The notes beneath the pieces are model-generated. The model was not told the DNA's origin. It searched no databases and saw only the letters and a program-made list of their open reading frames with translations. A stretch of 42,322 nt of DNA, taken from NCBI GenBank assembly GCA_016872775.1, contig VGZA01000050.1, positions 1 through 42,322 of the forward strand. The letters are read 5' to 3'. A program made the position numbers and the translations under genes. This document shows positions 25,724 to 33,892 of the stretch, one piece after another; positions within the stretch are counted from its first letter, which is position 1; each line of letters opens with the position of its first letter. The stretch comes from Planctomycetota bacterium (GTDB lineage: Bacteria; Planctomycetota; Planctomycetia; Pirellulales; Pirellulaceae).

Positions 25724-26033
25724 TGGCGGCAGTCACGGCAACAGGGCCGGCGTGTTGCAGGATGGAAAACGAACGAACGCCCGTGGCGATTGTCGCTGCT
25801 CGGGAAACGATCTTCAACGAAGCGGAGGACGGCAGGTGTTGCTCGAGTTCGCAGATGAAGCGATCAATTTGCGTGGCTGGACCTTCGATCCGCACGACGA
25901 TGCCCTGCCTTGTGTTGACGACATGGCCGCAGAGTTGCAATCGGTTGGCGAAGCGGGCGATGGCCGGGCGCAAACCAATCCCCTGCACCCGGCCGGTGTA
26001 AACCATTTGAACAGCCGCAATCGCGTCCGACAT
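25701..26033 (-). CDS. Acylphosphatase, HypF N-domain-like
   Basis: 110 residues from ATG 26033. The acylphosphatase core is complete: YTGRVQGIGLRPAIARFANR with catalytic R22, and CGHVVNTRQGIVVRIEG with catalytic N40, followed by an IDRFICEL helix. The GLRP variant and sequence style recall the N-terminal acylphosphatase domain of HypF (hydrogenase maturation) more than the usual GVGFR of stand-alone enzymes, but zinc fingers and carbamoyltransferase domains are absent and no hyp genes are near. The last 20-odd residues have no family counterpart. Its 3' end overlaps the enolase-superfamily gene by 23 bases in tail-to-tail orientation. Hydrolysis of acyl phosphates is inferred. Confidence 0.82.
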   Translation of the reverse strand: MSDAIAAVQMVYTGRVQGIGLRPAIARFANRLQLCGHVVNTRQGIVVRIEGPATQIDRFICELEQHLPSSASLKIVSRAATIATGVRSFSILQHAGPVAVTAAIISWRTF

Positions 26034-26342
26034 AGCCCAAAGGAAACTCCCCGGATGCTGATCTTGTCAAGTTTTGGCGCGGCTTGCCGGCCGCCCTGCC
26101 TGGTCCCGAATTGTCCCCCTCAACGGGCAAAAACGGACGTTTGGGACCGAAAATTGGCTGGAGTTTGCAGGAGTTTGGCAAAATATACTGATTTTAGGGA
26201 CTTTTTCGGCCAATCCGACTTGAAATTTCACGTTCAATAGCTTTAATCATCGCCAACATTGCATCGCGGACGGACGAATCCGCCCAAGCACACCACGTTG
26301 TTTGTCTCACGAGTTCTTGTTCCACAAGGAGGGTGACTACCC
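26034..26342. other. Divergent intergenic region upstream of the HU gene
   Basis: No gene seen. A good -10-like TATACT lies at 26184-26189, preceded by an A-run, and could serve the HU gene about 150 bases downstream, but I find no -35 at proper spacing. Confidence 0.35.
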
Positions 26343-26669
26343 ATGGCGAAAGCCGAGACTGCGAAGAAGGGCCCAACCAAATCGGAGATCTACGCGAATA
26401 TCGCGGCGGCGACCGACCTGTCGAAAAAACAGGTCGCGTCGGTGCTCGATGGGCTCAACAGCGAGATCGCCAAATGCGCGAAGAAGGGGATCACGTTCAC
26501 TTTGCCAGGACTGGCGAAGATCGTCGTGACCCGCAAGCCGGCCACCAAAGCTGGCATGAAGCCGAATCCGTTCAAGCCAGGCGAGATGATGGAAGTCAAG
26601 GCTCGCCCCGCGCGAAATGTCGTCAAGATTCGCCCGTTAAAGGCGTTGAAGGACATGGTCGGCAAATAG
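26343..26669 (+). CDS. HU-family DNA-binding protein
   Basis: 108 residues behind a very strong ribosome site (AAGGAGGG, ten bases before ATG). The fold of HU/IHF is visible: helical N-half (TKSEIYANIAAATDLSKKQV, ASVLDGLNSEIAKCAKKG) and a beta-arm half (ITFTLPGLAKIVVTRKPA ... MKPNPFKPGEMMEVKARPA). The usual RNPxTG arm tip is replaced by the KPNPFKPGE form and the tail is rich in Lys. It binds and bends DNA without sequence specificity, as a nucleoid protein. The strong ribosome site and clear terminator fit an abundant, monocistronic product. Confidence 0.95.
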   Translation: MAKAETAKKGPTKSEIYANIAAATDLSKKQVASVLDGLNSEIAKCAKKGITFTLPGLAKIVVTRKPATKAGMKPNPFKPGEMMEVKARPARNVVKIRPLKALKDMVGK

Positions 26670-26694
26670 TTTGATCGGCCGATCCTGCATTGGG

Positions 26695-26748
26695 ACCGCC
26701 GCTCGTGAAATCGCAATCCTTGGTTTCACGCGCGGCGGTTTTTCTTTT
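26695..26748 (+). terminator. Rho-independent terminator of the HU gene
   Basis: ACCGCCGCTCGTGAAA pairs with TTTCACGCGCGGCGGT (a strong stem with one bulge or so) around a 12-base loop, followed by TTTTTCTTTT. It begins 25 bases past the HU stop and is the clearest intrinsic terminator in the window. Confidence 0.9.
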
Positions 26749-26889
26749 GGCTGTCGTCGAATTCGGTTGTCGAATTCGCTGACGGCAACCTTCTGTCGCT
26801 CGGGGCGATCCCGATCGTTCCGATCCAGGCATTACCCGATTTACCGTTACGGTTTGCGCCATCGATACAGACCTGCCAGGTTGAAAAGA

Positions 26890-26916
26890 TTGTCCGGCAC
26901 AAGCTAATGCTATAAG
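26890..26916 (+). promoter_or_regulatory. Candidate extended -10 promoter for the long PQQ gene
   Basis: TTGTCC (26890-26895), 15-base spacer, then TGC-TATAAG (26908-26916), an extended -10. It would give a leader of about 115 bases before ATG 27035, containing a CGCGGG/CCCGCG inverted repeat at 26952-26977. Confidence 0.4.
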
Positions 26917-27034
26917 ATGTTGGAGGATAAGCTGTTGGCGGCTTGAGTCCGCGCGGGGGCCGAAGGGATGTCCCGCGGGCGCGAATCCGGACGGCTTTCC
27001 CGGCACTCGTCAAGGCATTGGCAGGACGGATCTT

Positions 27035-30000
27035 ATGAATAGAACGGTGTTGTGGGGTTCGGTTGCGGGACTGGCGCTGTTTTGGTTTGCGGGTGTACGC
27101 CAGTTGCCTGGTCAGCCTCCTCGACCGGGTGAAGGCGAAAAGGCGACCATTTTCCGACCGGCGCCGCGGGATCTGACGCTGGCGCTGCAGCGAGCGCGTA
27201 AGGCGATTGCAGAAGAGCATTACAGCGACGCGGTGGCCGAACTGGGCCGCATGCTCAACGAACTGGAGGCTGGAACGACTCCAGCCGACGTCGCGCCGCA
27301 GGATTTTTTCCTGGCGGCAAAGACCGAAGCCGGGACCTACACCAGTCTGAAAACCGAAGCCCAGCAACTGCTGGGCAGTATGCCGGCCAAAGGGCGCGAA
27401 TGGTATGAACTGCAATTCGGTTCGCAGGCCAAAGCCCAATTGGAGATGGCCGTCTCCCGACGCGATCCAAACGAACTTGCGGCGACTTCCCGACGTTTTT
27501 TTCATACGCGCGCCGGTTACGAAGCGACCTTGTTGCTGGGCCGCTATCATCTTGACCAGGGGCGACCATTGGCCGCCGCGATCTGCTTCAAGCGGTTGCT
27601 CGACAGTCCCGCCGCCCGCGACTTTGAACCTGAACTTTCGGTACTGCTGAGTGCCAGCTGGTATTTTGCCCACCGCGACGATAAAGCGCTACAGACGCTG
27701 AGCGGGAATGGCGTGAGCGGCGGTGGGGTTGCGCGACGTGACTTGCGCATCGGCGGCGATTCCCTGCTGCAGATGCCCCAGAACGATCCGCTGGCATGGC
27801 TGCGAAAAACGCTGGGAGTACCGCCGCGTACGCTGCTGGCGACCGGTTCCGAATGGACCATGTTTCGCGGCAATGCCACGCGCACGGCGGCCAGCGTCGG
27901 CGATCTGCCGCTGCGGACACCTTGCTGGCGCGTGCCGACCGCCAATGATCTGGCGGAAGAGAAACTGCTCGAAGCGACCCAACGGCAGTTTCTCAGTCAG
28001 GGAGTTGCCGCGATCCCGGCCCTGCAGCCGCTCGCAGTCGACGGCATGATCCTGATGCGCGCCACCGATCGGATGCTGGCGATCCACGCGGAAACCGGCA
28101 AACGCGTCTGGCCTTTCCCGTGGGACGAAGGGGGGCGGGAGGATCAGGGCGCGTTTCGGGACGCTCAGCGGACCAATAATCCGGTGATGCGGCAACGCGA
28201 ATTGTCACAACGCATCTGGGAAGACAATCCGTACGGGCAGATCTCCAGCGACGGAGCGTTCATTTTTCTGTTGGAAGAACTGGGCTTCGCCGCGGCTGGA
28301 AACGTCAACAACTTCGGCGGCGGGATCATGGTGCAGAATAACGGCATACCGCAACGCAACCGCAATCAGGAACGCCGCACCAACCAACTGGTCGCGGTGG
28401 AGCTTAAATCGGAAGGCAAGATCCAGTGGCGGGTTGGCGATGCCGATGGGCTGGATGAACGTCAACTCGCGGGCGCATTCTTCCTCGGTGCACCCCTGCC
28501 GGCGATGGGACAGCTATTTGCGCTGGCCGAATTCGGCGGCGAAATCAGGCTGGTCGTGCTCAACGCGCGCACCGGCCGCCTGGAATGGCAACAGCAGCTG
28601 GCGCACCTTGACAACCGCACGATCGACCGCGATGCGATGCGCCGGCTGATGGGCGCCAGTCCTTCGTTCGCCGACGGTGTCCTGGTTTGCCCGACCGCGG
28701 CGGGAGCGGTCGTCGCGGTCGATGTCGCAACGCGAACATTGCTTTGGGGATACCAGTACGGCACCAGCGCGCAGGAGTTTCGCCCTGGCTGGCGCAACGC
28801 GATCGCGATTCCCTCCCGGAATTATGGCGCGCGGTGGGTCGACGCGACCGTGACCCTCGCCGAGGGCCACGCGATTCTGACCCCGGCCGAGTCGGACGAA
28901 CTGTACTGCCTTGACCTGCTCACCGGAAAACTCGCCTGGCCCGCGATGCGACGAGACGACCACCTGTTCGTAGGCGGCGTGCGGAACGGCAAGATCCTGC
29001 TGGTGGGCAAGAACAAGCTCACAGCAATCGATCTGGCGACCGGCAAACCGAGCTGGAGCAAAGCGACCGAGTTGCCGGAGGGAGCGATCGTTTCCGGTCG
29101 CGGCTTCGTCAAAGACGGCTCCTATTTCGTCCCCACGACTGCCGCTCAGATCGTTCAGATCGACATCGAGCACGGTTCGATCGTCCAGCAAGTGGCCACC
29201 GAGGGGGTGCTGGGAAACTTGATCGGTTACCGGGACCTGGTCATTGCCCACGGTCCGAACTCCCTTGCCGCCTACTATTCGATCCCGGCCCTGCGCACCA
29301 ATGTCGCCACGCGACTGCAGCAACAGCCGCAAGACGCCTGGGCGGTGGCGCGGCTGGCGGAACTGCAACTGCACGACGGGCAACGTAAGGAGGGACTCGC
29401 GACGCTGCGTCAAGCGTATGAGTTGGATCACGACGATGACGCGATCCGGATGCTGCTGTTCCAGACGCAACTGAACCTTTTGAACGAAGACTACGCAGCG
29501 AATCGGCACCTTGCCACCGAGATTGAACCGCTGATTGACCAGCCCTGGCAGCGTGTTGCCTACCTTCGCTCGACGGCCAACGGTTTGCGGCGGATGGGGC
29601 TGCATGCGGAAGCTTTTGACGCTTTCTTGAAGCTGGCGCTCTTTGACGGCGACAGTGAAGCGGAGATGACGCCCGCGTTACCGCGCGAACAGGTATCGCG
29701 GAACCTGTCGGTTCGGCACGATCGCTGGGTCTACGCGCGGCTGGCGGCGCTCTATAACGAGGCCAGCGCGGCGGACCGGGCAACGATGGATACGACCATC
29801 GGCGCACAGTGGACCTTCGCTCGTGATTCGAGCAGTGAAAAGGTCCTCCGCCGCTTTGTCAGCAATTTCGGTTTCCATCCCATGGGAGATCGTGCGCGGC
29901 TTGCGCTGGCGCGCAAGCTGATCGAAACGGAGGAACTGCTGGAAGCGGAGCAGCTGCTGGCACGCCTGGACAGCGACGACAATCGGTCCCGCGCGGCTCC

Positions 30001-31807
30001 GGGTAATGGCTCCGGCGCGCCAGAGACGCCGCGCCGGACTGTCGATCGTGAACTCCGGGCTGCCGCCCGCTGGGAACTTGCGGGGATCTACCTGCGCGTG
30101 CAGTACTTCGATCTGGCACGCCAGCTGCTCGATCGGCTGCGTGACGATTACGCGGACGTGGAAATTCTCCCGGGTAAGTCGGCGCTGCAATGTTGCCAGG
30201 AGTTAATGCTGTCGGATTTCGGCGAACGTATGGCATCCCACCGCTGGAGTAACGGCAGGACCGAACTCCTGGACGGACCCGAAGTCGCGGGCCGCTATCA
30301 GAACTTCAATTTCAACCCCAGCGTTTCGATTGTTTCCGCGGCAGGACCGACTACCAGCGGACTGCACATCGTGACCGATATGGCCCGCTCCAACGTGCTG
30401 ATCGTGCGGGATGGCCAGGGCCGTGAACTGGTCCAAGCCAGCATCGCCCGCGGTGACATGCGGGGGATTAGTGTCTTTTCCGCCGTTTCTATCAACGGCG
30501 CGCGCATTCATGGTCACCTGGCGGTCGCGCAGGTCAACGCGGAACTGTTCGCTGTCAACTGCCTGCGCGGCACGCGCCGTTCCGCGGACGCTCAGCAGCT
30601 TTGGCGCGATGATCTGGCACAACTCGGAGAATTGGAAGCGGTCGGATTGCGAACCCAGACCCGCCAATTCGTCAATCCCTGGGACGACGCCCGAATTCTG
30701 CTCACCGACAGCAGTGGCCGTTTCCTCGGACAGGCGGGGCCGCTCACCGCGCATGGCTTGATCTATCAGCGCGGCCGGGATCTGCAATGCGTCGATCCGA
30801 TCACCAAGGAGCTGCTCTGGGCTCGAAACGACATCGAGCAGGGTGCCGATCTGTTCGGTGACGATGAGCTGCTCTTTGTGGCCCCTCAGAATTCCGATGA
30901 AGCACTGGTCTTCAGCACACTGGACGGCAGTGAACTGGGGCGCCGCAAGTTCGTCAACAGCCAGGGGCGATGGGCCACGCGCGGCCGCAATGCGCTGATC
31001 TGGAGCCAGGCAGACGGCCGTTTGAAACTGCGCCTGTTCGACGTCTGGACGGGCAACGATCTGCTCACCCGCGACTGCCCGAACGGTTCCAAAGCCTGTC
31101 GCATACAGAACGAGGAGCTGGCGGTGCTTCAGCCCGAAGGGCAACTGATCATCGCTTCGCTGGACACCGGCGAGTTGCGCGTCAGCACGACCGTGGAACC
31201 ATGCCTGAACCTGCTGCAGTTGCGTGTGATCCGCAATGCGGACCAGTACCTGGTAATCGCCAATCAGCAGCACGCGAATCCCAAACCGAACGTGCAGCCG
31301 ATCGCCCAACAAAGCGCGACGTTGTTCCTGCAGCGGGCCGCGGTCTATTCTTTCGACCGCGTCACCGGCAAGAGCCAATGGCAGGTCCCGGCGATGATCG
31401 AACAACACGCCCTGACGCTCGACCAGCCGGCCGACCTGCCCGTGCTCGTCTTCTTCCAGGTGACTCGCGCCCCCACCCAGCAAACAAGCTTGATCTGCAT
31501 CGACAAACGCGACGGGCGGTTGCTCGCCCAGTGGCCGGAACTGCCTGGACAACTCCCCTCGCTTGAAATCGAGGGTGATCCCGCGACGCAAATGGTGACC
31601 ATCTGGACGCCGCTGAAAGCGTTCAAGGTTCACTTTACCGACGAACCGGTGGCGCCGGAGCCTCCCGCCCAGACAGGCAGCGCTTCGACCGTCGGTTACC
31701 TGCGGGGGACCGGTTTACTGGGGTCGATTGCCCGCTTGGGCAAGAATCTGATCGGTGAAGGCGACGAGGCTGGCGAGAAGAATGGCGACCCGTTTGCCGA
31801 CCCATGA
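27035..31807 (+). CDS. Large exported PQQ-propeller / TPR protein
   Basis: 1590 residues from ATG 27035 with AGGACGGA upstream. A signal peptide (MNRTVLWGSVAGLALFWFAG) is followed by a helical, TPR-like region to about residue 220 (ARKAIAEEHYSDAVAELGRM, TLLLGRYHLDQGRPLAAAIC). WTMFRGNATRTAAS near 275 opens a first BamB/PQQ-like propeller with blades such as VVLNARTGRLEWQQQLA, AVDVATRTLLWGYQYG and AIDLATGKPSWSKATE. A second TPR-like helical block spans roughly 760-1010, and a second propeller (for example VDPITKELLWARND, YSFDRVTGKSQWQV) fills the C-terminal part to about 1540. It is probably a periplasmic or cell-surface scaffold; PQQ itself is unlikely to be bound. It stands 136 bases before the MoxR operon on the same strand. 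Confidence 0.88.
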   Translation: MNRTVLWGSVAGLALFWFAGVRQLPGQPPRPGEGEKATIFRPAPRDLTLALQRARKAIAEEHYSDAVAELGRMLNELEAGTTPADVAPQDFFLAAKTEAGTYTSLKTEAQQLLGSMPAKGREWYELQFGSQAKAQLEMAVSRRDPNELAATSRRFFHTRAGYEATLLLGRYHLDQGRPLAAAICFKRLLDSPAARDFEPELSVLLSASWYFAHRDDKALQTLSGNGVSGGGVARRDLRIGGDSLLQMPQNDPLAWLRKTLGVPPRTLLATGSEWTMFRGNATRTAASVGDLPLRTPCWRVPTANDLAEEKLLEATQRQFLSQGVAAIPALQPLAVDGMILMRATDRMLAIHAETGKRVWPFPWDEGGREDQGAFRDAQRTNNPVMRQRELSQRIWEDNPYGQISSDGAFIFLLEELGFAAAGNVNNFGGGIMVQNNGIPQRNRNQERRTNQLVAVELKSEGKIQWRVGDADGLDERQLAGAFFLGAPLPAMGQLFALAEFGGEIRLVVLNARTGRLEWQQQLAHLDNRTIDRDAMRRLMGASPSFADGVLVCPTAAGAVVAVDVATRTLLWGYQYGTSAQEFRPGWRNAIAIPSRNYGARWVDATVTLAEGHAILTPAESDELYCLDLLTGKLAWPAMRRDDHLFVGGVRNGKILLVGKNKLTAIDLATGKPSWSKATELPEGAIVSGRGFVKDGSYFVPTTAAQIVQIDIEHGSIVQQVATEGVLGNLIGYRDLVIAHGPNSLAAYYSIPALRTNVATRLQQQPQDAWAVARLAELQLHDGQRKEGLATLRQAYELDHDDDAIRMLLFQTQLNLLNEDYAANRHLATEIEPLIDQPWQRVAYLRSTANGLRRMGLHAEAFDAFLKLALFDGDSEAEMTPALPREQVSRNLSVRHDRWVYARLAALYNEASAADRATMDTTIGAQWTFARDSSSEKVLRRFVSNFGFHPMGDRARLALARKLIETEELLEAEQLLARLDSDDNRSRAAPGNGSGAPETPRRTVDRELRAAARWELAGIYLRVQYFDLARQLLDRLRDDYADVEILPGKSALQCCQELMLSDFGERMASHRWSNGRTELLDGPEVAGRYQNFNFNPSVSIVSAAGPTTSGLHIVTDMARSNVLIVRDGQGRELVQASIARGDMRGISVFSAVSINGARIHGHLAVAQVNAELFAVNCLRGTRRSADAQQLWRDDLAQLGELEAVGLRTQTRQFVNPWDDARILLTDSSGRFLGQAGPLTAHGLIYQRGRDLQCVDPITKELLWARNDIEQGADLFGDDELLFVAPQNSDEALVFSTLDGSELGRRKFVNSQGRWATRGRNALIWSQADGRLKLRLFDVWTGNDLLTRDCPNGSKACRIQNEELAVLQPEGQLIIASLDTGELRVSTTVEPCLNLLQLRVIRNADQYLVIANQQHANPKPNVQPIAQQSATLFLQRAAVYSFDRVTGKSQWQVPAMIEQHALTLDQPADLPVLVFFQVTRAPTQQTSLICIDKRDGRLLAQWPELPGQLPSLEIEGDPATQMVTIWTPLKAFKVHFTDEPVAPEPPAQTGSASTVGYLRGTGLLGSIARLGKNLIGEGDEAGEKNGDPFADP

Positions 31808-31943
31808 ACTCGCAAACCGGCATCCCGAGTTCCCCCGCCCGCTGATAAACTAGGCAAGTTGTGAAAATCGAAGTATCTTTACTCATTCTCCGCCGGCATC
31901 GAATCGCGGCGAGCGACATTTTGACCAAAGGAAGGATCTGGGA

Positions 31944-33017
31944 ATGACAACTCCGGGAGCCGGGATTGCGGCACAGGGGTCAGCGTTGGACACCGGTGCC
32001 GTGCAGAAGTTGCGCGCGGCCCGCGAGAAGATCCTGCAGCAGTTGTCGCAGGTAATCGTTGGCCAGCACGCGGTAATTGAAGAGTTGATCATCTGCCTGT
32101 TCAGTCGCGGACATTGTCTGCTGGAAGGGGTCCCGGGGCTCGCCAAGACGCTGATGATCAGCACTTTGGCTCGTACCTTGAACCTGTCATTCAGCCGCAT
32201 TCAGTTCACGCCGGACTTGATGCCCGCCGACATCACCGGGACCGAGATCATCGAAGAGAACCGCTCGACCGGCGCCCGGGAGCGCCGCTTTCTGGAAGGG
32301 CCGGTTTTCTCGAACGTGATTCTCGCCGATGAAATCAACCGTACGCCCCCCAAGACGCAGGCGGCACTGCTGGAAGCGATGCAGGAGCGCCAGGTCACAG
32401 TCGGCCGGGTCCGGCATCCGTTGAGCGATCCCTTTTTCGTACTGGCCACCCAGAATCCGATCGAGCAGGAGGGCACGTACCCCTTGCCGGAGGCACAGCA
32501 AGATCGATTCATGTTCAAAGTGTTCGTGAACTACCCCAATTTTCAGGACGAGTTTGAGGTGGCGCGGCGAACGACGACCACGATGACCGATGCGATCGAA
32601 CCGGTGCTGAGCGCCGCGGAAATACTCGATCTGCAACGGCTGGTGCGCGAGGTGCCGGTGACCGACCACGTGATCCGTTATGCCCTGTCGCTGGTACGAC
32701 AAACCCGCGTCGGGCACCCCGGTCTGCCCGACTTCGTCAATGAAATGGTGAGCTGGGGCGCAGGGCCGCGAGCCGTCCAGTATCTGATCCTGGGCGGGAA
32801 GGCACGAGCCCTGCTGCATGGTCGCACTCACGTTTCCACGGAGGATATCCAGGCACTTGCCAAGCCTGTGCTGCGCCATCGGCTGGTGGTGAATTTCGCC
32901 GCCGAGAGCGACGGTGTAACCACCAACGATATCATCGATCGGTTGATCGCCCTGACACCCACCAAGGAAGACGAGCTGACCAGCGATGCCCGATTCCAGA
33001 AGATTTTTGCATCCTGA
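31944..33017 (+). CDS. MoxR family AAA+ ATPase
   Basis: 357 residues; AAGGAAGG lies upstream of the ATG. Walker A GVPGLAKT (62-69), Walker B VILADEI (125-131) with [18 protein letters not shown], sensor region [20 protein letters not shown] (residues about 165-185) and a helical lid follow, at the usual length for MoxR. These ATPases act as chaperones for von Willebrand A proteins encoded nearby, and exactly such genes follow without gaps: DUF58 (overlap of 32 bases), BatA-like, vWA. The whole run is read here as an envelope-related MoxR-vWA operon. Confidence 0.96.
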   Translation: MTTPGAGIAAQGSALDTGAVQKLRAAREKILQQLSQVIVGQHAVIEELIICLFSRGHCLLEGVPGLAKTLMISTLARTLNLSFSRIQFTPDLMPADITGTEIIEENRSTGARERRFLEGPVFSNVILADEINRTPPKTQAALLEAMQERQVTVGRVRHPLSDPFFVLATQNPIEQEGTYPLPEAQQDRFMFKVFVNYPNFQDEFEVARRTTTTMTDAIEPVLSAAEILDLQRLVREVPVTDHVIRYALSLVRQTRVGHPGLPDFVNEMVSWGAGPRAVQYLILGGKARALLHGRTHVSTEDIQALAKPVLRHRLVVNFAAESDGVTTNDIIDRLIALTPTKEDELTSDARFQKIFAS

Positions 33018-33888
33018 AGCGATCCAGCGGATTTCCCGTCTGGAATTGCGGGCGCGGCACATCGTGGAGGGATTCCTGTCGGGAATGCACCGCAGTCCGT
33101 ACTTCGGACAGTCGGTGGAGTTCCTGCAGCACCGTGAATACGTGCCTGGCGACGATCTTCGCCACGTCGATTGGAAGGTATGGGCGCGGCAGGACCGCTT
33201 GTACGTGAAACAGTTTGAGGAGGAGACCAACCTCCGCTGCACGCTGCTGGTGGACGTTTCGAACAGCATGCGTTACGGCAACGGGCCGTTGAACAAGTAC
33301 GAGTACGGCTGTACGGTCGCCGCCAGCCTCGCCTATCTGATTCTGAGGCAACAGGACGCGGTCGGCTGCGTGGCATTCGACGACGGGATCCGGGCACAAG
33401 TTCCGCTGCGCAGCAAGCGCAATCATCTGCTTTCGGTGGTGGAGACACTGCACCAGAATCCTCCCCGCGAAAAATCGGATCTGTTCGGCATGTTGCGCAA
33501 GGTGGCCGAGGAATATCCGCGCCGGGGGATGATGGTTTTGATTTCGGATCTGCTGGCGCCGACGTCCGGCCTGTACCGCGGGCTGCGGATGTTGCGTCAG
33601 CGCGGCCACGACGTGCTGGTGCTGCAGATCCTGGACGACGACGAGCTTGACTTTCCGTTCTCGGGACCGACCCGTTTTGAAGGCCTGGAGAGTCTCGACA
33701 TCCTGAATTGCAATCCTCGTTCGCTGCGCGAGGGGTATCTGCAAGCGCTGCAGGCATTTCTGGCGGAAGTGCGTCGGGAGTGTGCTCGCGGGCGAATCGA
33801 CTACGCGATGATTCGCACCCGTCAGCCCCTGGATGCCGCGCTGGCCACATTCCTCAGCAGCCGTATGGGACAGCAACGCGACGCGTGA
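32986..33888 (+). CDS. DUF58 domain protein (vWA-like)
   Basis: 300 residues. The DUF58 signature is clear: [20 protein letters not shown] (50-69), [16 protein letters not shown] and a MIDAS-like DVSNS (D90 to S94), the metal site of vWA-type folds. The start overlaps the end of the MoxR gene by 32 bases, suggesting translational coupling. No membrane segment is seen, so it is cytoplasmic, unlike many DUF58 proteins with two N-terminal helices. Partners of MoxR ATPases; molecular role in planctomycetes not known to me. Confidence 0.95.
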   Translation: MPDSRRFLHPEAIQRISRLELRARHIVEGFLSGMHRSPYFGQSVEFLQHREYVPGDDLRHVDWKVWARQDRLYVKQFEEETNLRCTLLVDVSNSMRYGNGPLNKYEYGCTVAASLAYLILRQQDAVGCVAFDDGIRAQVPLRSKRNHLLSVVETLHQNPPREKSDLFGMLRKVAEEYPRRGMMVLISDLLAPTSGLYRGLRMLRQRGHDVLVLQILDDDELDFPFSGPTRFEGLESLDILNCNPRSLREGYLQALQAFLAEVRRECARGRIDYAMIRTRQPLDAALATFLSSRMGQQRDA

Positions 33889-33892
33889 ATTG

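Noticed and set aside
26159-26189. Full sigma-70 promoter for the HU gene
   Set aside because: TATACT is good, but no -35 at 16-19 bases was found; kept only as a note.
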